A stretch of DNA of 64,000 bases from positions 10,544,122-10,608,121 of the forward strand of contig LR990044.1 of assembly GCA_905147135.1 (NCBI GenBank), given 5' to 3'. The notes below the pieces were generated by a model. It was not told the DNA's origin. It did not search any database and saw only the letters and a list, made by a program, of their open reading frames with translations. Positions 26,546 to 39,000 of the stretch are shown piece after piece. The position numbers were made by a program, and so were the translations under genes. Each line of letters starts with the position of its first letter. The stretch's first letter is position 1. This DNA is from Blastobasis lacticolella (Eukaryota; Arthropoda; Insecta; Lepidoptera; Blastobasidae).

Positions 26546-26935
26546 GTCTGGTTGTGTCTTCTAAAGAACGCGATTTCAACGCCATTTCCAAGGAGGGTTG
26601 TCGTCAGGCAGGCAGCCTCAGAAAGAAGGGGCTTCAGAGACAATATGTTCCATTTGATAGGGCCTGCGGTAATGTCGCGTAGTGGAAGGATGTGGAATGA
26701 GCTACCAACCCACAGTGTTTCCTTCGGACTATGACATGGAATCGTTCAAGTTGAATATTAGAGGTCGCTTCAGAGACGAGCAACGCATTGGTAATTTCCC
26801 TGGTGTTGCTCATGTATGGACATGAGCAACACCAGGGAAATTACCAATTACCGCCTATGGAGGCGGCGGTGACCACTTTCCATCAGGTGGCCCGCTTGCC
26901 TGTTTGTCTGCTGTATATCATAAAAAAGTAATTTT
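26546..26935 (+). mobile_element. LINE ORF2 C-terminal fragment plus 3' UTR
   Basis: The peptide FHLIGPAVMSRSGRMWNELP (26650-26710) resembles the W-N-x-L-P region near the C-terminus of CR1/jockey-type reverse transcriptases. It is followed after a frame break by QRIGNFPGVAH-like sequence. The 3' UTR has GGTGACCACTTTCCATCAGG and GCCCGCTTGCC. The centre is a perfect 29-bp palindrome (26787-26848). The piece is 5'-truncated and abuts a SINE fragment at about 26488-26545. Confidence 0.6.
26787..26848. repeat. Perfect 29-bp palindrome, 4-nt spacer
   Basis: Arms 26787-26815 and 26820-26848 are exact reverse complements around ATGG. They lie inside the LINE fragment. The right arm runs on into the LINE 3' UTR, so the left arm looks like a fold-back copy, or the reverse. 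Confidence 0.95.
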
Positions 26936-27357
26936 TAGCTATGTTTAAATAATTTAAAAGTTAATATAACTCACTTAATCATCACAGCCAATAAGCCGCA
27001 TGACCGTCGGTCGGCTGCAGTTATTAACAAAACTTATAAATTAAATAATTGAGACTTAAATTTTTTATCATCGCATAAATATCTATCAATCAAGTGACCA
27101 CTGGTAATTATGATAAACATACCTACTTAAGGTTTAGGCATTTAGCAATCCGTGGTATTGTTAGCTCGCTTCATCAATTATGATAAGAATGAACTTTAAC
27201 TCTGCAATCAAAGCTTTAACTCTTTCAAATAAGGTTCATTATAAAACAACACGACTAAAACAAAGCGTCGCCTTTCTTCGTATGGCAATTTTTTATCGAC
27301 TGACAATAAAATCTACATCTCTTGTTGATAAACATTGTCTGCCGGTCAGATTAATTG

Positions 27358-27390
27358 TATATAAAAACAGCTTTCACGGGTAATTTCATA
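27358..27390 (+). promoter_or_regulatory. TATA box and possible initiator of b561 gene A
   Basis: TATATAAAA starts at 27358, and an arthropod-like initiator TTTCATAC has its A at 27388, 30 nt downstream. That would leave a 5' leader of about 80 nt before the ATG at 27468. The assignment rests on motif and spacing only. GATA-type words lie just upstream at 27182, 27293 (reverse) and 27327. Confidence 0.5.
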
Positions 27391-27467
27391 CCTTCATCAG
27401 GTTAATAGTCACACACCGTGCAGCTGTATTTCTGTGCAGTTGTATATTATTTTTTCAATAAATAAAA

Positions 27468-29748
27468 ATGCCGCCAAACAATTTAGATGTTGCCCCATTC
27501 CCGGAGCCCATAGAAACTAATGGTGCTAAGTTACCTGCTCCAGTTTTTGTTAAACAGGACGATAACTATCTACTTAAGGTTTTCCAGTCATCAGCTTCCG
27601 TTTTGGCCCACGTTCTAACAGGACTGATCGTTGGACTCTGTATTGTGTTTACATACAGAAATGGGACAACCTTAAACGCTACAGGAGTGCACATTATATT
27701 GTGCGTTATTGGGGTAAGTTATACACTTTCACTTTCACTTTCACTGGTATTTACAAATCTAATGGGATATTAGCTTGCGAAAGCGTTGAATTTGATCCAA
27801 GGCTCGATCGACTTTGGTAATGAAAAGCTTAAGTATTAGGTTCAAACTAACACTAGTGGCAAAATATTATTACTTAAAATGGGATTTAGAGTGGTGTACC
27901 GATATAAATATTGAACGTGAACATCAGGACGACAAATTATTATTATTATTGACATAATTTCGCATGGTACAGTCATTCAAGGAATTAGTATGTCTCCTGT
28001 AACACAGCTAATTCGTTTTCATATATTTTTTTACCTATTATTACTTTTATTGATTCATGCTTTCCGAAATAGGGAATTGGTATAAATATTTTCAACTCTC
28101 AATTCCAGTACCAACTACTTATGGCGGAAGCTATACTATGCCTCTGCCCCGAAGGAGGCTGGTCTGCCAGACTGACTCTGGTACACAGAAGACGTATTCA
28201 CACATGGCTCCAAATAGTTGGATCGGTTCTAGCCATTGTAGGCAGCATTATCAAGATCATAGACAAAATACCGAACAATTTCAACTCCATGCACGGAATA
28301 TTTGGTAAGTTTCTTTCAAGACAAAATATTCTCGAAATGAGTTTGATGGCGAATCGGCGCGAGAGTATATTTTGGCGCAGCACAGCTAATTATAAGTGCG
28401 TTAATATAATTCAAAACTTGAAAACATAACCAGGAGCTCATTTTCATTTTTCCATTTTCGGCACGAAAAATTCGATATTTTGATGCTTAATGCCGGTTTA
28501 CCCCATTTTTGAACTCCTACTACTACCTACCTATACTCTTTCGGTGTTTCCAATGTGGTTTAAAAATATTTTTCTATAAATGAATGCCAAGATGATTATT
28601 TTTGAATAAATCTTACTAAACTAAGACTAATTAAATTGTAACAACTGATAATAAAAGCCGGTCAAGAGTGAGTGCAACTCGCCCATCATGGTTTTTCATT
28701 TCATAAAAAAAATTTTAGTTTTACTTAAATCATGTTATGAAAATGGTATTGTTAATCAAATATTATTTATGTAATAGTACGGAATCCGTCATGTGTTAAT
28801 CAAAATCCGTAAATCCGTTCGCATACTCTATACGTACGAGGGAAATTTTTGGATCAAACGTCAGGTATTGGCAGGTACTGCCACCCGACCCGAGATGACT
28901 ACCTAAAAACCAAAGGTTTTACCGGGTCGGCCGCGCATAGGTGATACCTCTGATCCCCTGGTATTGCAAACGTCTGTAGGATATTGTGACTGCGTACCAT
29001 CAGGCAGGCCATAAGCTTGTTTGCCACCTTAGTCATTAGAAATAATATAAATAGTCTATAATATAAATAATATAATATAATAATATAAATAGTCTATAGA
29101 AATAATAATAGCACAAAGAAAAAAATACTACATACAACTAACAGTGACAGAATTATCGAAATCGTTTCAGCAGTTACGTGGTTACATCGTATAAATCTTT
29201 CGTCTTTAAAATAATATTTGTAACTAGATACATCATCATCATTATCATCATCTTAATATTAATAATCAATAAATAAATCTTGGCGTTAAATCACGATTGC
29301 GCACCCGCACGACACGCGTGGCTCTGGCGTCCGATTTCCTGCTCTTCTTCGTCCACTCTCCTCCTCAGTGATGAGTCCATGTAACTAGAGTCCATGTAAG
29401 AGATAAATAAATTATGGCTAAAACGTCTCGTATCCTTCTCCAGGCCTCATCGCACTGATCTTCACTGGGCTGAGTCTTCTAAACGGATTGACTTCGCTGT
29501 ACGCGTACGAACTTCGGAACTTCTTGCCCGGCAACTTGTCCAAAGTGACCCACATTTGCTTCGGAGTCATCGCATTCGTCGCAGCCGCCGTCTGCCTCAT
29601 CTACGGCTTCATGATGGGGTCTTTCACCAACTGGGCCACAGTACCATTAAGAGATAGTATCATAGGCTTCACGGTTGTCGCCACATTCATTATCATTGTC
29701 AACCCCCTAATCACTTTCTACAGCAAAGCCAAGGTTATGGTGAGCTAA
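27468..29748 (+). CDS. Cytochrome b561 (CYB561D2-like) gene A, three exons
   Basis: Predicted 248-residue multi-span heme protein of the cytochrome b561 family, which moves electrons across a membrane between two b hemes. The coding exons I place are 27468-27713, 28109-28304 and 29444-29748 (stop TAA at 29746). Both introns are GT-AG; intron 1 is phase 0, between the Gly of CVIG and the Tyr of YQLLMAE, and intron 2 is phase 1, inside a Gly codon. The four family heme ligands are present: H75 (GVHIIL), H113 (RIHTWLQ), H144 (SMHGIF) and H184 (VTHICFG), spaced 38, 31 and 40 residues apart. A further His, H48 (LAHVLTG), lies in the first membrane span. Six hydrophobic spans can be seen, at about 41-62, 73-93, 113-132, 148-168, 183-202 and 212-236. 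The ATG at 27468 follows CAATAAATAAAA and gives the same MPPN start as gene B. Intron 2 carries a lepidopteran repeat fragment (28655-28800) and a CR1-like 3' fragment (about 28930-29040). Substrate and membrane are not shown by the sequence. Confidence 0.9.
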
Positions 29749-30066
29749 TTTTGTAATACCAGCACCAGTTTTCGAGCTATTGCTTGCTTTCAAATGTCTA
29801 TGTCATGTTTTCTTTAAACTGAAAATCTCTTTTTCAAACTTATAATATGCAGAAAGTGCAACAAAGCATCATGTCGGCAATATGGCAATTATGCAACTTT
29901 TAATCTGTTGAAAGAATTAATTTTTAAATATGTATCTATATAATAGGTTGCTATTTATTCAGAATCTCAAAGTGCATTCCTGCTTAAAATACCTATCTAG
30001 TAAGTTATTATATATCATTGTGTTGATCCCCATTACATGTAGGTACCTTATATTTAATTTATAAAT

Positions 30067-30072
30067 AATAAA
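30067..30072 (+). terminator. AATAAA poly(A) signal candidate of b561 gene A
   Basis: AATAAA about 320 nt past the gene A stop codon and upstream of the gene B promoter region. AT-rich DNA gives chance hits, so the support is positional only. Confidence 0.35.
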
Positions 30073-30464
30073 ATATGAAGATTTCTCCATTATCGTTTTA
30101 ATTATACTGACCATTTTTGTATTGATTTTATGTGCTTATAACTTATATCTTAGGCATTATATGCATCTACGGGTATTTGATACGTAAAAATGAATAAAAT
30201 AATAGCTTAACATTTTTTTTAAATTGAATTATTTGGCTGTAAAAAAATAGAAAATAAATAAAAAACGCTAGTAACATTCGTTTCTTGATTAAAACCGTCA
30301 TAAATATCTTATCGAAATTGATTGCAAATCTATTGATAAATTTCACAATCACGTGCTAATTACATGCAAGCATTAGATTATTGCTGTCTATCACACTCAT
30401 TCACTTATCCAAAATCTGCATCTGTGATTGATAACGCTAATACACATGTCTGCGACTATCGCAC

Positions 30465-30472
30465 TATAAATA
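30465..30472 (+). promoter_or_regulatory. TATA box of b561 gene B
   Basis: TATAAATA lies 81 nt before the ATG of gene B, a spacing that would give a leader of roughly 50 nt. Four GATA-type words precede it within 160 nt: 30309 (reverse), 30335, 30405 (reverse) and 30430. I see no strong initiator. Confidence 0.45.
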
Positions 30473-30552
30473 TAGAGGTCGGTGTGACGAAACTCCTATA
30501 CATTACTGATTTCGCCATAGAGAAGAGCATTTGTTTTACGTAATCATAAAAA

Positions 30553-33503
30553 ATGCCGCCAAATACGGTAGACTTACCACTCGAGGCTCAATATGAGATA
30601 CATAACGTGACAAATGGGACCAAAGTGCAAGATGCGAATACTCCTAGACCCAATGAGAGTTCTTCAGTTTTGGCTTTTACGCTAAAAGTGACTCAATCCT
30701 CTCTCTCTTTGATTGCTCACGTCCTGATCGGGAGTATCGTCACTATAGTTTATAGTTACGCATTCAGGAATGGAACGCCTATCGGGTCGACTCCGATGCA
30801 CGCATCGATGTGCGTTATGGGGGTAAGTCACATTAATTTTTTATTTTTTTTAGTCTACTAGCGACCGGCTTTACACGGTAACCTTAACCTTAACAAATTA
30901 TACACCCAAAAATTCCTCATTAATCACTCTGTTTATTGGTGAAAATTGCATGAAAATCAGATGAGTAATTTTGAGTTTATCTCAAACAGACAGAGAGACG
31001 CGGAACTTTGTTTTATAATATGTAGTGATATTGATTCTTTTACTTTTATTTTGAACCTTAAATTTTAATTGGTTTCATTTCATTGGTTTCATGGTTTCAT
31101 TGGAAAATGAAAAGTATTTTGGACCTTAATTCGTGGGACTTTGTGCCTTTTGAGTTAAAGTTATTAACAATGTCGTTACCTACTATAAATGTTAATGTTT
31201 ATTTGTTTTCTATTTCAGTACCAACTTCTGATGGCTGAGGCTATACTCAGTCTATCACCAGAGGGTGGGTTTTCCTCCAAACTGTCTCTCGTCCACCGTC
31301 GCAGAGCTCACTGGATCCTGCAAATTGCAGGATCTGGTATAGCCATAGCCGGAACTCTCATTAAGATCCTTGACTCATCAAACCACTTCAACTCCTGGCA
31401 TGGAATAACTGGTATGTAATTTTATATAAGTCACGTAGTCTGAAATCTGCAAAATAAGGCATTAGGACGTTAACTTCTAAGCCACATTACGTTATTAATC
31501 ATTATCAACACCATTACAGTCTACTGTCTGACTTGAGTTTCGAATATGGAAATATTATTATTATTATAGAGGTTTTGGCAGAAAACGCTGATAAATTTTC
31601 TGGTTACAGTCTGGGCTATTATTGCGTCATTCATTCATTGTTGCGTCATATTTATAAAATTACGTCACCTATATTTGACATGAACCTTAAGCTTCTCAAC
31701 CTTAGGTACGAGCCCTTAAAAGTAATGTCACAGTTTTATGAATTACTTTTCAAACACGGTATAAGTTTTCATTACTTAGGTACCTATAGCTAAGCTTGTA
31801 CATTTTCAGTTATCAGTATGAGCAGTTACTTACTTTTTCACCTAAATCATGTAATTCCGAGTCCTTGGTTTATAGTAGACATAATCCAGCTAAGCAACTA
31901 TTTTTCATTTATTCTAGTCTATAAAATACGAATTATTTAAGCAGATACTCACTTATCTCCTTCATATATGTGTGTGATTGTTATTATGATAAAAATATGT
32001 AATTCGGCAATTCATAGCTTAGAAATATGCGATTCATTGGTAGATAACTATCAATTGGCGACGTAACCGGTTATTTCCAAATTATCTACTCACCTACTAC
32101 TTAAGCTTTCATGGCTTTGAATTTCAAGAGATGCAACTATATTTTGAAGTAAAATATCTCTCTCCATCAAGTGGTCCTCTTGCGTTTAATCTACCATACC
32201 TATATCATTAAAAATTTATTATAAAACCTTCGACGAATTTCCAAAATCCTTTCGTGCTCACTTACCTAAGGTAATTAAGAAGTTTTTGTGGAATAAGGCT
32301 CAATAATATGATAGAATTTTATAGGGTTGTTGATAACATCTGAACGTATTTTCATACCAATGATACCTAGTGAAAAAATTTTCGAAGGTCTTTTTAAAAT
32401 GCCTAAGTTATATGGGTTTGAAGGAAATGTCGAGCCAAATATATGTGCTTTATTAAGTGTCACGAAAGGTTTACCCGGATGTCGAATGACGTCATCTGAC
32501 ATACCAAAATCACTGTGTTCTAGCGCATATATCTTGTCTGGTTTAAGAGATATCGTGACAATTTCTTTACAGTAATTCATGACAAATTGTGACTAATTAC
32601 ATTCTTTTAATTCTTCTGGCTGACATTCCTTTGCGTCAGAGTCAACCAGTTTCGTGTACAATGACAAACCAAAATCAGTAATTTCACCTCCATAAGCAAA
32701 TGACCATTGATCCAAGAAAACCAATTTATTTCTAAGAATGCAAGAAGTTACAAAGCAGTGTCACAATCATGCAAGGCCTATCCATATCCTGTCTTTCGCC
32801 GTCATTAATTGCCATTTATTGGCAAAATCGAAAAGAGCCGCTTATTAGAATCTACTCTATAACTTTCCGTGACACACTTTGTTTAATAACAACATCATAT
32901 CAACACATCAACATCCCATAAAGCTCACCACCAGATCTGCATATAATATGAAGGAGCCCACTCTATGTTAATGGAGGTTTTTGCATATTTCCACGCTGGG
33001 CACCTGCCCACCTGCTCTACTGCGATCTCTAGCTCACCTGAGCTAGAGATCGCAGTGTTTGAAAATTCCTTACAAAAAACTTCGCGTATTTTCTTTAGAG
33101 AGATGCTAGCTGGTCTGTCCATCATAGTCACTATCATATGTTTAAGCCTTGTGCGACGCCTGTCAATATAATAGGTTAAAATTTACCAATGACGTTTTTC
33201 ATTACAGGTCTCATCGCCATGATATTCACAAGCTTTAGCCTCATCAACGGACTCGCTTCCCTGTACGCGTACGAGCTCCGCAAAATCATGTCAGGGAAAT
33301 GGATCAAGATCTTGCACATTTGCTTTGGCACGGTCGCTTTCATCTCTGCATCGATCTCCCTTTGCCTCGGTTTAGACAAGAACGCCTTCAAAATTCCGTC
33401 AGGAGCTACCCTAAGCCAAACAGCAATCGCTTTTACCAGTTTATTGACCGCTATTGTCATCATTAATCCGCTCTTATCGTTCTACGGCAAGTTTAAAAAC
33501 TGA
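30553..33503 (+). CDS. Cytochrome b561 (CYB561D2-like) gene B, three exons
   Basis: Predicted 252-residue paralogue of gene A, 0.8 kb downstream on the same strand. The exons are 30553-30822, 31219-31411 and 33208-33503, with GT-AG introns at the same positions and phases as in A. The heme ligands are H83 (PMHASM), H121 (RAHWILQ), H151 (SWHGIT) and H191 (ILHICFG), spaced 38, 30 and 40; the first-span His is H56 (IAHVLIG). The conserved LLMAEA, VHRRR and SLYAYELR stretches are shared with A, so these two are the closest pair in the cluster. The N-terminal tail before span 1 is longer than in A and has NVT and NGT sites that could be glycosylated if exposed. Intron 1 contains a LINE-type repeat fragment in minus orientation (about 30855-31032). 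Intron 2 (1.8 kb) contains a perfect 18-bp palindrome at 33019-33056. The C-terminus is short after the last span and ends in GKFKN. Confidence 0.9.
30855..31032 (-). mobile_element. LINE-type 3' repeat fragment inside intron 1 of b561 gene B
   Basis: CTAGCGACCGGCTTTACACG followed by GAAAATTGCATGAAAATCAG and AGACGCGGAACTTTGTTTTA. Decayed copy of the 2140-2300 family in minus orientation. It makes up about half of the intron. Confidence 0.55.
33019..33056. repeat. Perfect 18-bp palindrome, 2-nt spacer (intron 2 of gene B)
   Basis: ACTGCGATCTCTAGCTCA, then CC, then its exact reverse complement. The GAGATCGCAGTGTT half also occurs in the SINE copies at 5287 and 10915, so it is probably SINE-derived. 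Confidence 0.95.
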
Positions 33504-33722
33504 TATTTGATGTTTGGTGTAGCCCCTGGTAGACTCCAGCCTTAATCATACCTAGGAGGACCTTCTAGAATTTGTCGTACCCACCACAGGATTTTGAGTT
33601 TACCAAATCAAGAACCTGGGGTTTTCGGATGTTTTGTCATGTTTGAATCTCAATGAGAAATACGAGAGAATGAAATGAGTATACAATTCTGATAAGTGAT
33701 ATTTGTATAGTTATTGTTTTTC

Positions 33723-33728
33723 ATTAAA
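33723..33728 (+). terminator. ATTAAA poly(A) signal candidate of b561 gene B
   Basis: The common variant ATTAAA lies about 220 nt after the gene B stop. No AATAAA occurs closer. Confidence 0.35.
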
Positions 33729-34346
33729 TTAAATTATTAACCAAACATTTTTTATTTACGTTGTTCTTTCTGCATAGATCAGTACCATCATCAGCATCAA
33801 CGGCCAGCAACAGTACACAGCTGGGCTTCACTTGGCATGGATTTCCTGTGTACAGATAAACATCCAAAAAGAAGTAGATACTCAAATCGAGTTTTGATTC
33901 TTTCGTCAAGACATCAACAAAGTGATGCTAAACTGCCCTATTAATTTTGTTAAACTACAATATCTTACTTAATGCATTTCCTTTAAACAGACATTTTAAT
34001 AAGCATTTAAAATTAACATCGAACTCATTAAGTATTAATAGAGAACAAACATTTTTAATAGAGAGCAAAATTAAATGCCATACCTACCCTTAAAATCTTT
34101 TACATTATAAAATTTCCGACCAAGAATTTATATTTCATTTAAAATATGAGAGGCTCATTCACATTTCGTATTCGATTGATTCCACATCTGCGGGCGAGAG
34201 TCTAAAATTAAATTCCGACATACCCTAATTAGACAAGGTTTAATAAAAAAATATGGTACACCGACAACAAATTAAATCAAAGTAGTCTTAACTTTGAAAC
34301 AACTCCTACGACAAAGCATTTCTACGAAATCAAGGAAGTTATAGCA

Positions 34347-34745
34347 TTGCAACTTACAGTTTTAAAATCCAACATTAAACAATTAAAGATAGCAGCGAGC
34401 AGAAGTATCGCACTGGCAGATGCAGGCACCAATGGAGCCTGTGAAGGCGAAGCTACGAACATTGATGTAGATAGCGCGGAAACACAAATATCGGCTGCAA
34501 ACTCGATTGGAATGGAAACAGGTAAACGATCAAAACGGATAACTGCTCGGTCTACGCTTCCACCTATCTTTATGGCATCTGAGCGTATAAAGGAAACTCA
34601 AGAGAAGAGTAATGGTGTTCGATACGCACGCTCTGGAGTACTATTGTTGGTATTGCCACTGCTAGGCGACAGGGGTGGACCGACTGCACTAAAATTTAAG
34701 ATAAGTGATGAATTAATTAATTTGATATTAATAAGAGTTGAATAA
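34347..34745 (+). other. Unclassified 132-codon open frame between genes B and C
   Basis: Open frame without an upstream ATG; the first ATG falls about residue 56. The encoded peptide is polar at first (ADAGTNGACEGEATNIDVD) and then hydrophobic (SGVLLLVLPLLGDRGG). I recognise no domain. It could be a transposon remnant, a lone exon or chance. It lies in the 2.5-kb gap between the 3' ends of genes B and C. Confidence 0.2.
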
Positions 34746-34989
34746 AAGAAACTACCTGTATTACATCTAAAATTCAGCAACGATTTCGTTTTCACAGAGT
34801 TCAGATAAAATGTGTCTGTGATCTCGACAAGTCAAGCACACAAACCACATCGAAACTTAGATTTATAAGTACCGACCTCAATGTTATATCAAGGTCCGTA
34901 ACGCTACTTTGTCCGTGTAGGAAAGTCTTGAAGTACTGGCATACATTTGTTTTTACCATCCATACCATCTGCAAATACACCATTTCTTA

Positions 34990-35080
34990 TATCATACATA
35001 AAGATCCATAAACAGGCAAGCGGGCCACCTAATGGAAAGTGGTCACCGCTGCCTATAGACATTATCAACACCTAGGGTAT
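34990..35080 (+). repeat. CR1-type LINE 3' fragment
   Basis: AACAGGCAAGCGGGCCACCT followed by AATGGAAAGTGGTCACCG matches other copies in the window at about 17848-17935, 26848-26930 and 50570-50640. From memory this is the 3' UTR of lepidopteran CR1/Zenon-like LINEs. Confidence 0.55.
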
Positions 35081-36007
35081 CGCCAATCTACGCCACATCA
35101 TATATTACTCGTAATTACCATCATCCCGAACCAACCACATTTCTTCATGTGGACTGTCTGCCCATATGCTTTTCGAGACAATAAAAAGAATACAGATTCG
35201 TCAACAAAATCCAATCTTGCTTGGCCCCCGACTTCAACAGAAATAAAAGCTAAAGAATGACGTTATGGGTGCTTTAATACCTCCCTCCTCACTCCGGCCC
35301 GCGTCCGTTGCTAATGTTATGAGATGTGAGGCAATATCGTTTGATAAACGCGACACCATTGAGCCGGGGGACCTTTGCCCGGCTACCTGTGGCGACATTA
35401 TTTGCGGGCCACACCGGGAGCCTATTGGTAATCTATTCATGGCATAATTACAATGTCATTCTCTTCCTCAGTTTGTAAGACGTCGAGCGATCGACCTGTT
35501 TGGGTCATTCGTTGAGAATGAAGAAGTTGTGGACAAATTACTTTTAGGCAAGGACGAATGCATCGAAGATAATTATTAAGAACATTATTTTTTAATTGAT
35601 CGTAATAAAGTTAAGAAGATACGCAAAGATAAGTTTCAGTTTAATATTTTCCATACAAATCAGGATTTTTATTAGTTAAATAAAAATAAGTATAGGAACA
35701 AAAGTGAAATTCCTACCACATTATAACATTATAATAGCTTACTTTTTAAATAAATCGATATAAATACCCGTAGTATATTGTTTTTTAGTATTAATTCAGA
35801 TTAAAACGTAAGTATACAGGTACTGGTGAACATTTATAAAATGATTCAATTATACATTTCATATAAATCCCTAAACCTATTTGAGTATCATTATAATCAT
35901 TAGTATTCATAGCTCGTGTAAATCTCCATCTATATTTACTTAACACACAGTTCTTATTTGATAAACTTTCATATTCCTCAAGAAGTTCAAAAATCAAATC
36001 GAACACA

Positions 36008-39000
36008 TCAACAAATTTTAAATTTAATGTAGTTGAACACTTTCTTCCACAGCGAGTAACATGGCGATACGACTATGATCACCGTATACGTTGTTGTCGC
36101 AGCGATCATGACGTAGGCGAACTCCTGTGATGACCATTTCGTGAAGCTGCCCTTAAGGTAGCCTGTGGCTAAGCAAGCAGTGGACGTGGCGAAGGCTGCA
36201 GTACCCAGCACGACGTGACTATACTTGGAGAATTTAGGCGGTATGAAGGCGCGGAGTTCCCTCGTGTACAGTGACGTCACTCCATTGATGAGACTCGCAC
36301 ACGTGAACACGAGCGCTGACAAAGCTGAAATGGAATGAGGAATATTTGAAAATGGAAAATTTGTAAACTGATTTGATACACATTTTAAGGTAGCAAGAAA
36401 GTTTTGAAGATCGTTGTAAGTGCTAAATTTTAACGTTGTCATCCATCATAAAAATCTTTTATCTCTCTCTCCCTCTCTCTACAAAAAATCTTTAAAAAAA
36501 TATAGAATGCATTGTTTGTTTTTTACACCCCCCCTTTTTTATCCCTTTTCACAAATTTTTTATTGGAAGAAAATTAGTGCATAATCCGCCCAGTTGCTGA
36601 CCATTTGCAAGTCCTCCCCGCAGTCCAGCTGAGATCGCCCAGATTCACAAACAAAACTGCCTAAATTCTCACCAAGTTTGCCATGAAGGCTCTGGAAGTG
36701 GACACTCTTTGTTGTCATCATCACCACGGAGCCGGCGATCGCCAAAGCCGACCCTATCACCTGTAGGGCCAGGTGGATCCACCGCCTGTGCTTGTAGGAC
36801 AGCACTGACGACCAGCTGTTACAACTGTTCATGCTCAGGAGGCCGTGAGACATCAGCAGCTGATACTGAAAAATGGAAAATGCTAATGTTAAGGCTTTTT
36901 CCAAGTGCATTCAAAATACCTTTCGACGCGTCAAACTAAAGGACAGTTTTGTTATCAATAACATCAGGTTAGTAATCTTATTTCTAATATTTTGTGCAGT
37001 GATAATTCGTGGTGATATCGCTATCGCATCTTCAAATGAATCGAACTCAATTAACCAAATGATGATAATAATGAAGTACTTGACAATTATCAATAATTAT
37101 GTAACAAAGATAAATTGCAACTTAGTTGATTTCAATTAATCGTTGTACCTAGTTATACATAGATTACTCAACACTGAGCACTAATCTGAACTTTATATAT
37201 TTTCAAGTTTTTAAATCAAGGCTGCATTTTGAAGAGCTTAGTAGATTTCTGCGGTATGGCCACTGTACAAGCTGAGGTAAAGTTAATTTACTGCTGCAAT
37301 CCTTCAACCGTGCGCTGTGGGTAATGGCTGTAGGTAACATCCGTCATATTAATTGGTACCTATGAAATTTTTTATTTATTTTCTGTTTTATCGTCCTATA
37401 CTTGCGTAATTGATTTCTAAATTGTCATTAAATATGCTTTATAAAGTCTATACACATTGTCGAAATATCCCATTTTATTTGTCGTCAGTTTTCGTTTTAG
37501 AGTGTAACTATAAAAAAATTTGTTGTTTATGAGATTTGTCATTTCAAAATTTTCATTACCTACGTTTTGTGTCAAATGAAAATTTTTATTGCTGTTCTTT
37601 TTAACATACCTACAACACGGCCATTTCATAGGTTACGACTTATATAGTATCACGATAATACCTATTGTACGAAATGAAAATGTTTGTTGACGTTTATTTT
37701 TTCCTACAACAGAATCATTTTACAGGTATGCTTATGCTTATGTAAGCTTTACCACCGCAACATTGGCGTATCTAGGGCTATTTTCCAAGGGGGCCTGGCC
37801 CCTGAGGTGGCCGGTGAAGCCAAGTCGATCGCCAATCAGTGAGCACGAATCAGCACGATTAAAGCCACCATACAAGCCAAGCCACAGGCGTTAGTTTTAC
37901 ATAGTCGATTTACTCTGCAATTCTTTTTGAATTTTTGTTGTATTGGTTCCCATAATCTGAATTGATGGGCGGTATGGGCGATGTAAATGTTTTAAAAATG
38001 AGCGAATGTAAAGAGTTCGAAATTTTTTGAATCATGGTTCAAAAGAACTGGTGTGAACATATTGAAAGAAAGAGCTCACAATGTTTGGGGAGGGGCGTAC
38101 GATTTAAAAAATTTTGCGAAATCAAAATGATTTGGATTTTATTCTTAAAAGACATGAGTGAATTTAATACAAGTAATAAAATAAAGAAGGAGCGAGCGTA
38201 GCGAACTCGGATATTTTAGTATATTGGCTCTTAAATCCGGTTTGATTATGCGGAATGTATAAATAAATGAGCGAGCACAGCGAGGCGAAATTTTTTGTAT
38301 TTTAGCTCAACCGAGCTGGAAAGAACATAATAAAAGAACTAATGAATGAGCCAGCTCAGCGAGTTTGGGATTGTTGGTATTTAGGTTCATGAAATCCAGA
38401 TGGAGGATTCCGCGGTTACATAATCAAAACTTAATTTAACAAATTTTGAAAGGACAACAAATGAAAAAACAAAATTTGAAAGACAAAATGTTTTATTTAG
38501 CAAAGTTTATAATCCAAATATATGTTTCATCAAATGGACGATTTCATTTTCTAAGTTTAATAGTTAGAGAGTAATTCATGATCCAGAAGTCGCCGGTTAT
38601 AAAGCCTATCAGTAATTATTAATTTATTTGTCACAAATTCAAATCTATAGTTGTTGTAAACCACCGCGCACGAGCCGAGTGAGCGAAGCGAATTAATTGA
38701 TTAAATTTCTTTGGAACTTTTTGAAATTTAACGATTTTGTCAATAGTGTAATAGATAAGTCATTTATTAATTAGTATTCCAGAAGTCTAAATTATATGAT
38801 GAGCGCACTGAGTCAAAAATAATTAGGCCTTTTAGTGGAATGGAAGCGATCTCGAAAATTATGACATTTTGGGATGTAAAAGCTTGAGGTGATCATTGGA
38901 TAAATGAGCGAGCGGAGCGAATTCGCAATTTTGGTCATTTTTTGTCTTAACAGCAGTAAGTGAGCCTTGCAATAGTAATTTATGGGAAATCAACGAATAA

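Larger units (their letters stand above)
33730..36000. other. Intergenic region between the 3' ends of b561 genes B and C
   Basis: Holds the unassigned frame at 34347-34745, the CR1 fragment at 34990-35080 and a GC-richer bit at 35260-35450. The cluster switches strand here. Confidence 0.5.

Noticed and set aside
28198..28383. Minus-strand open frame
   Set aside because: Antisense shadow of b561 gene A exon 2.
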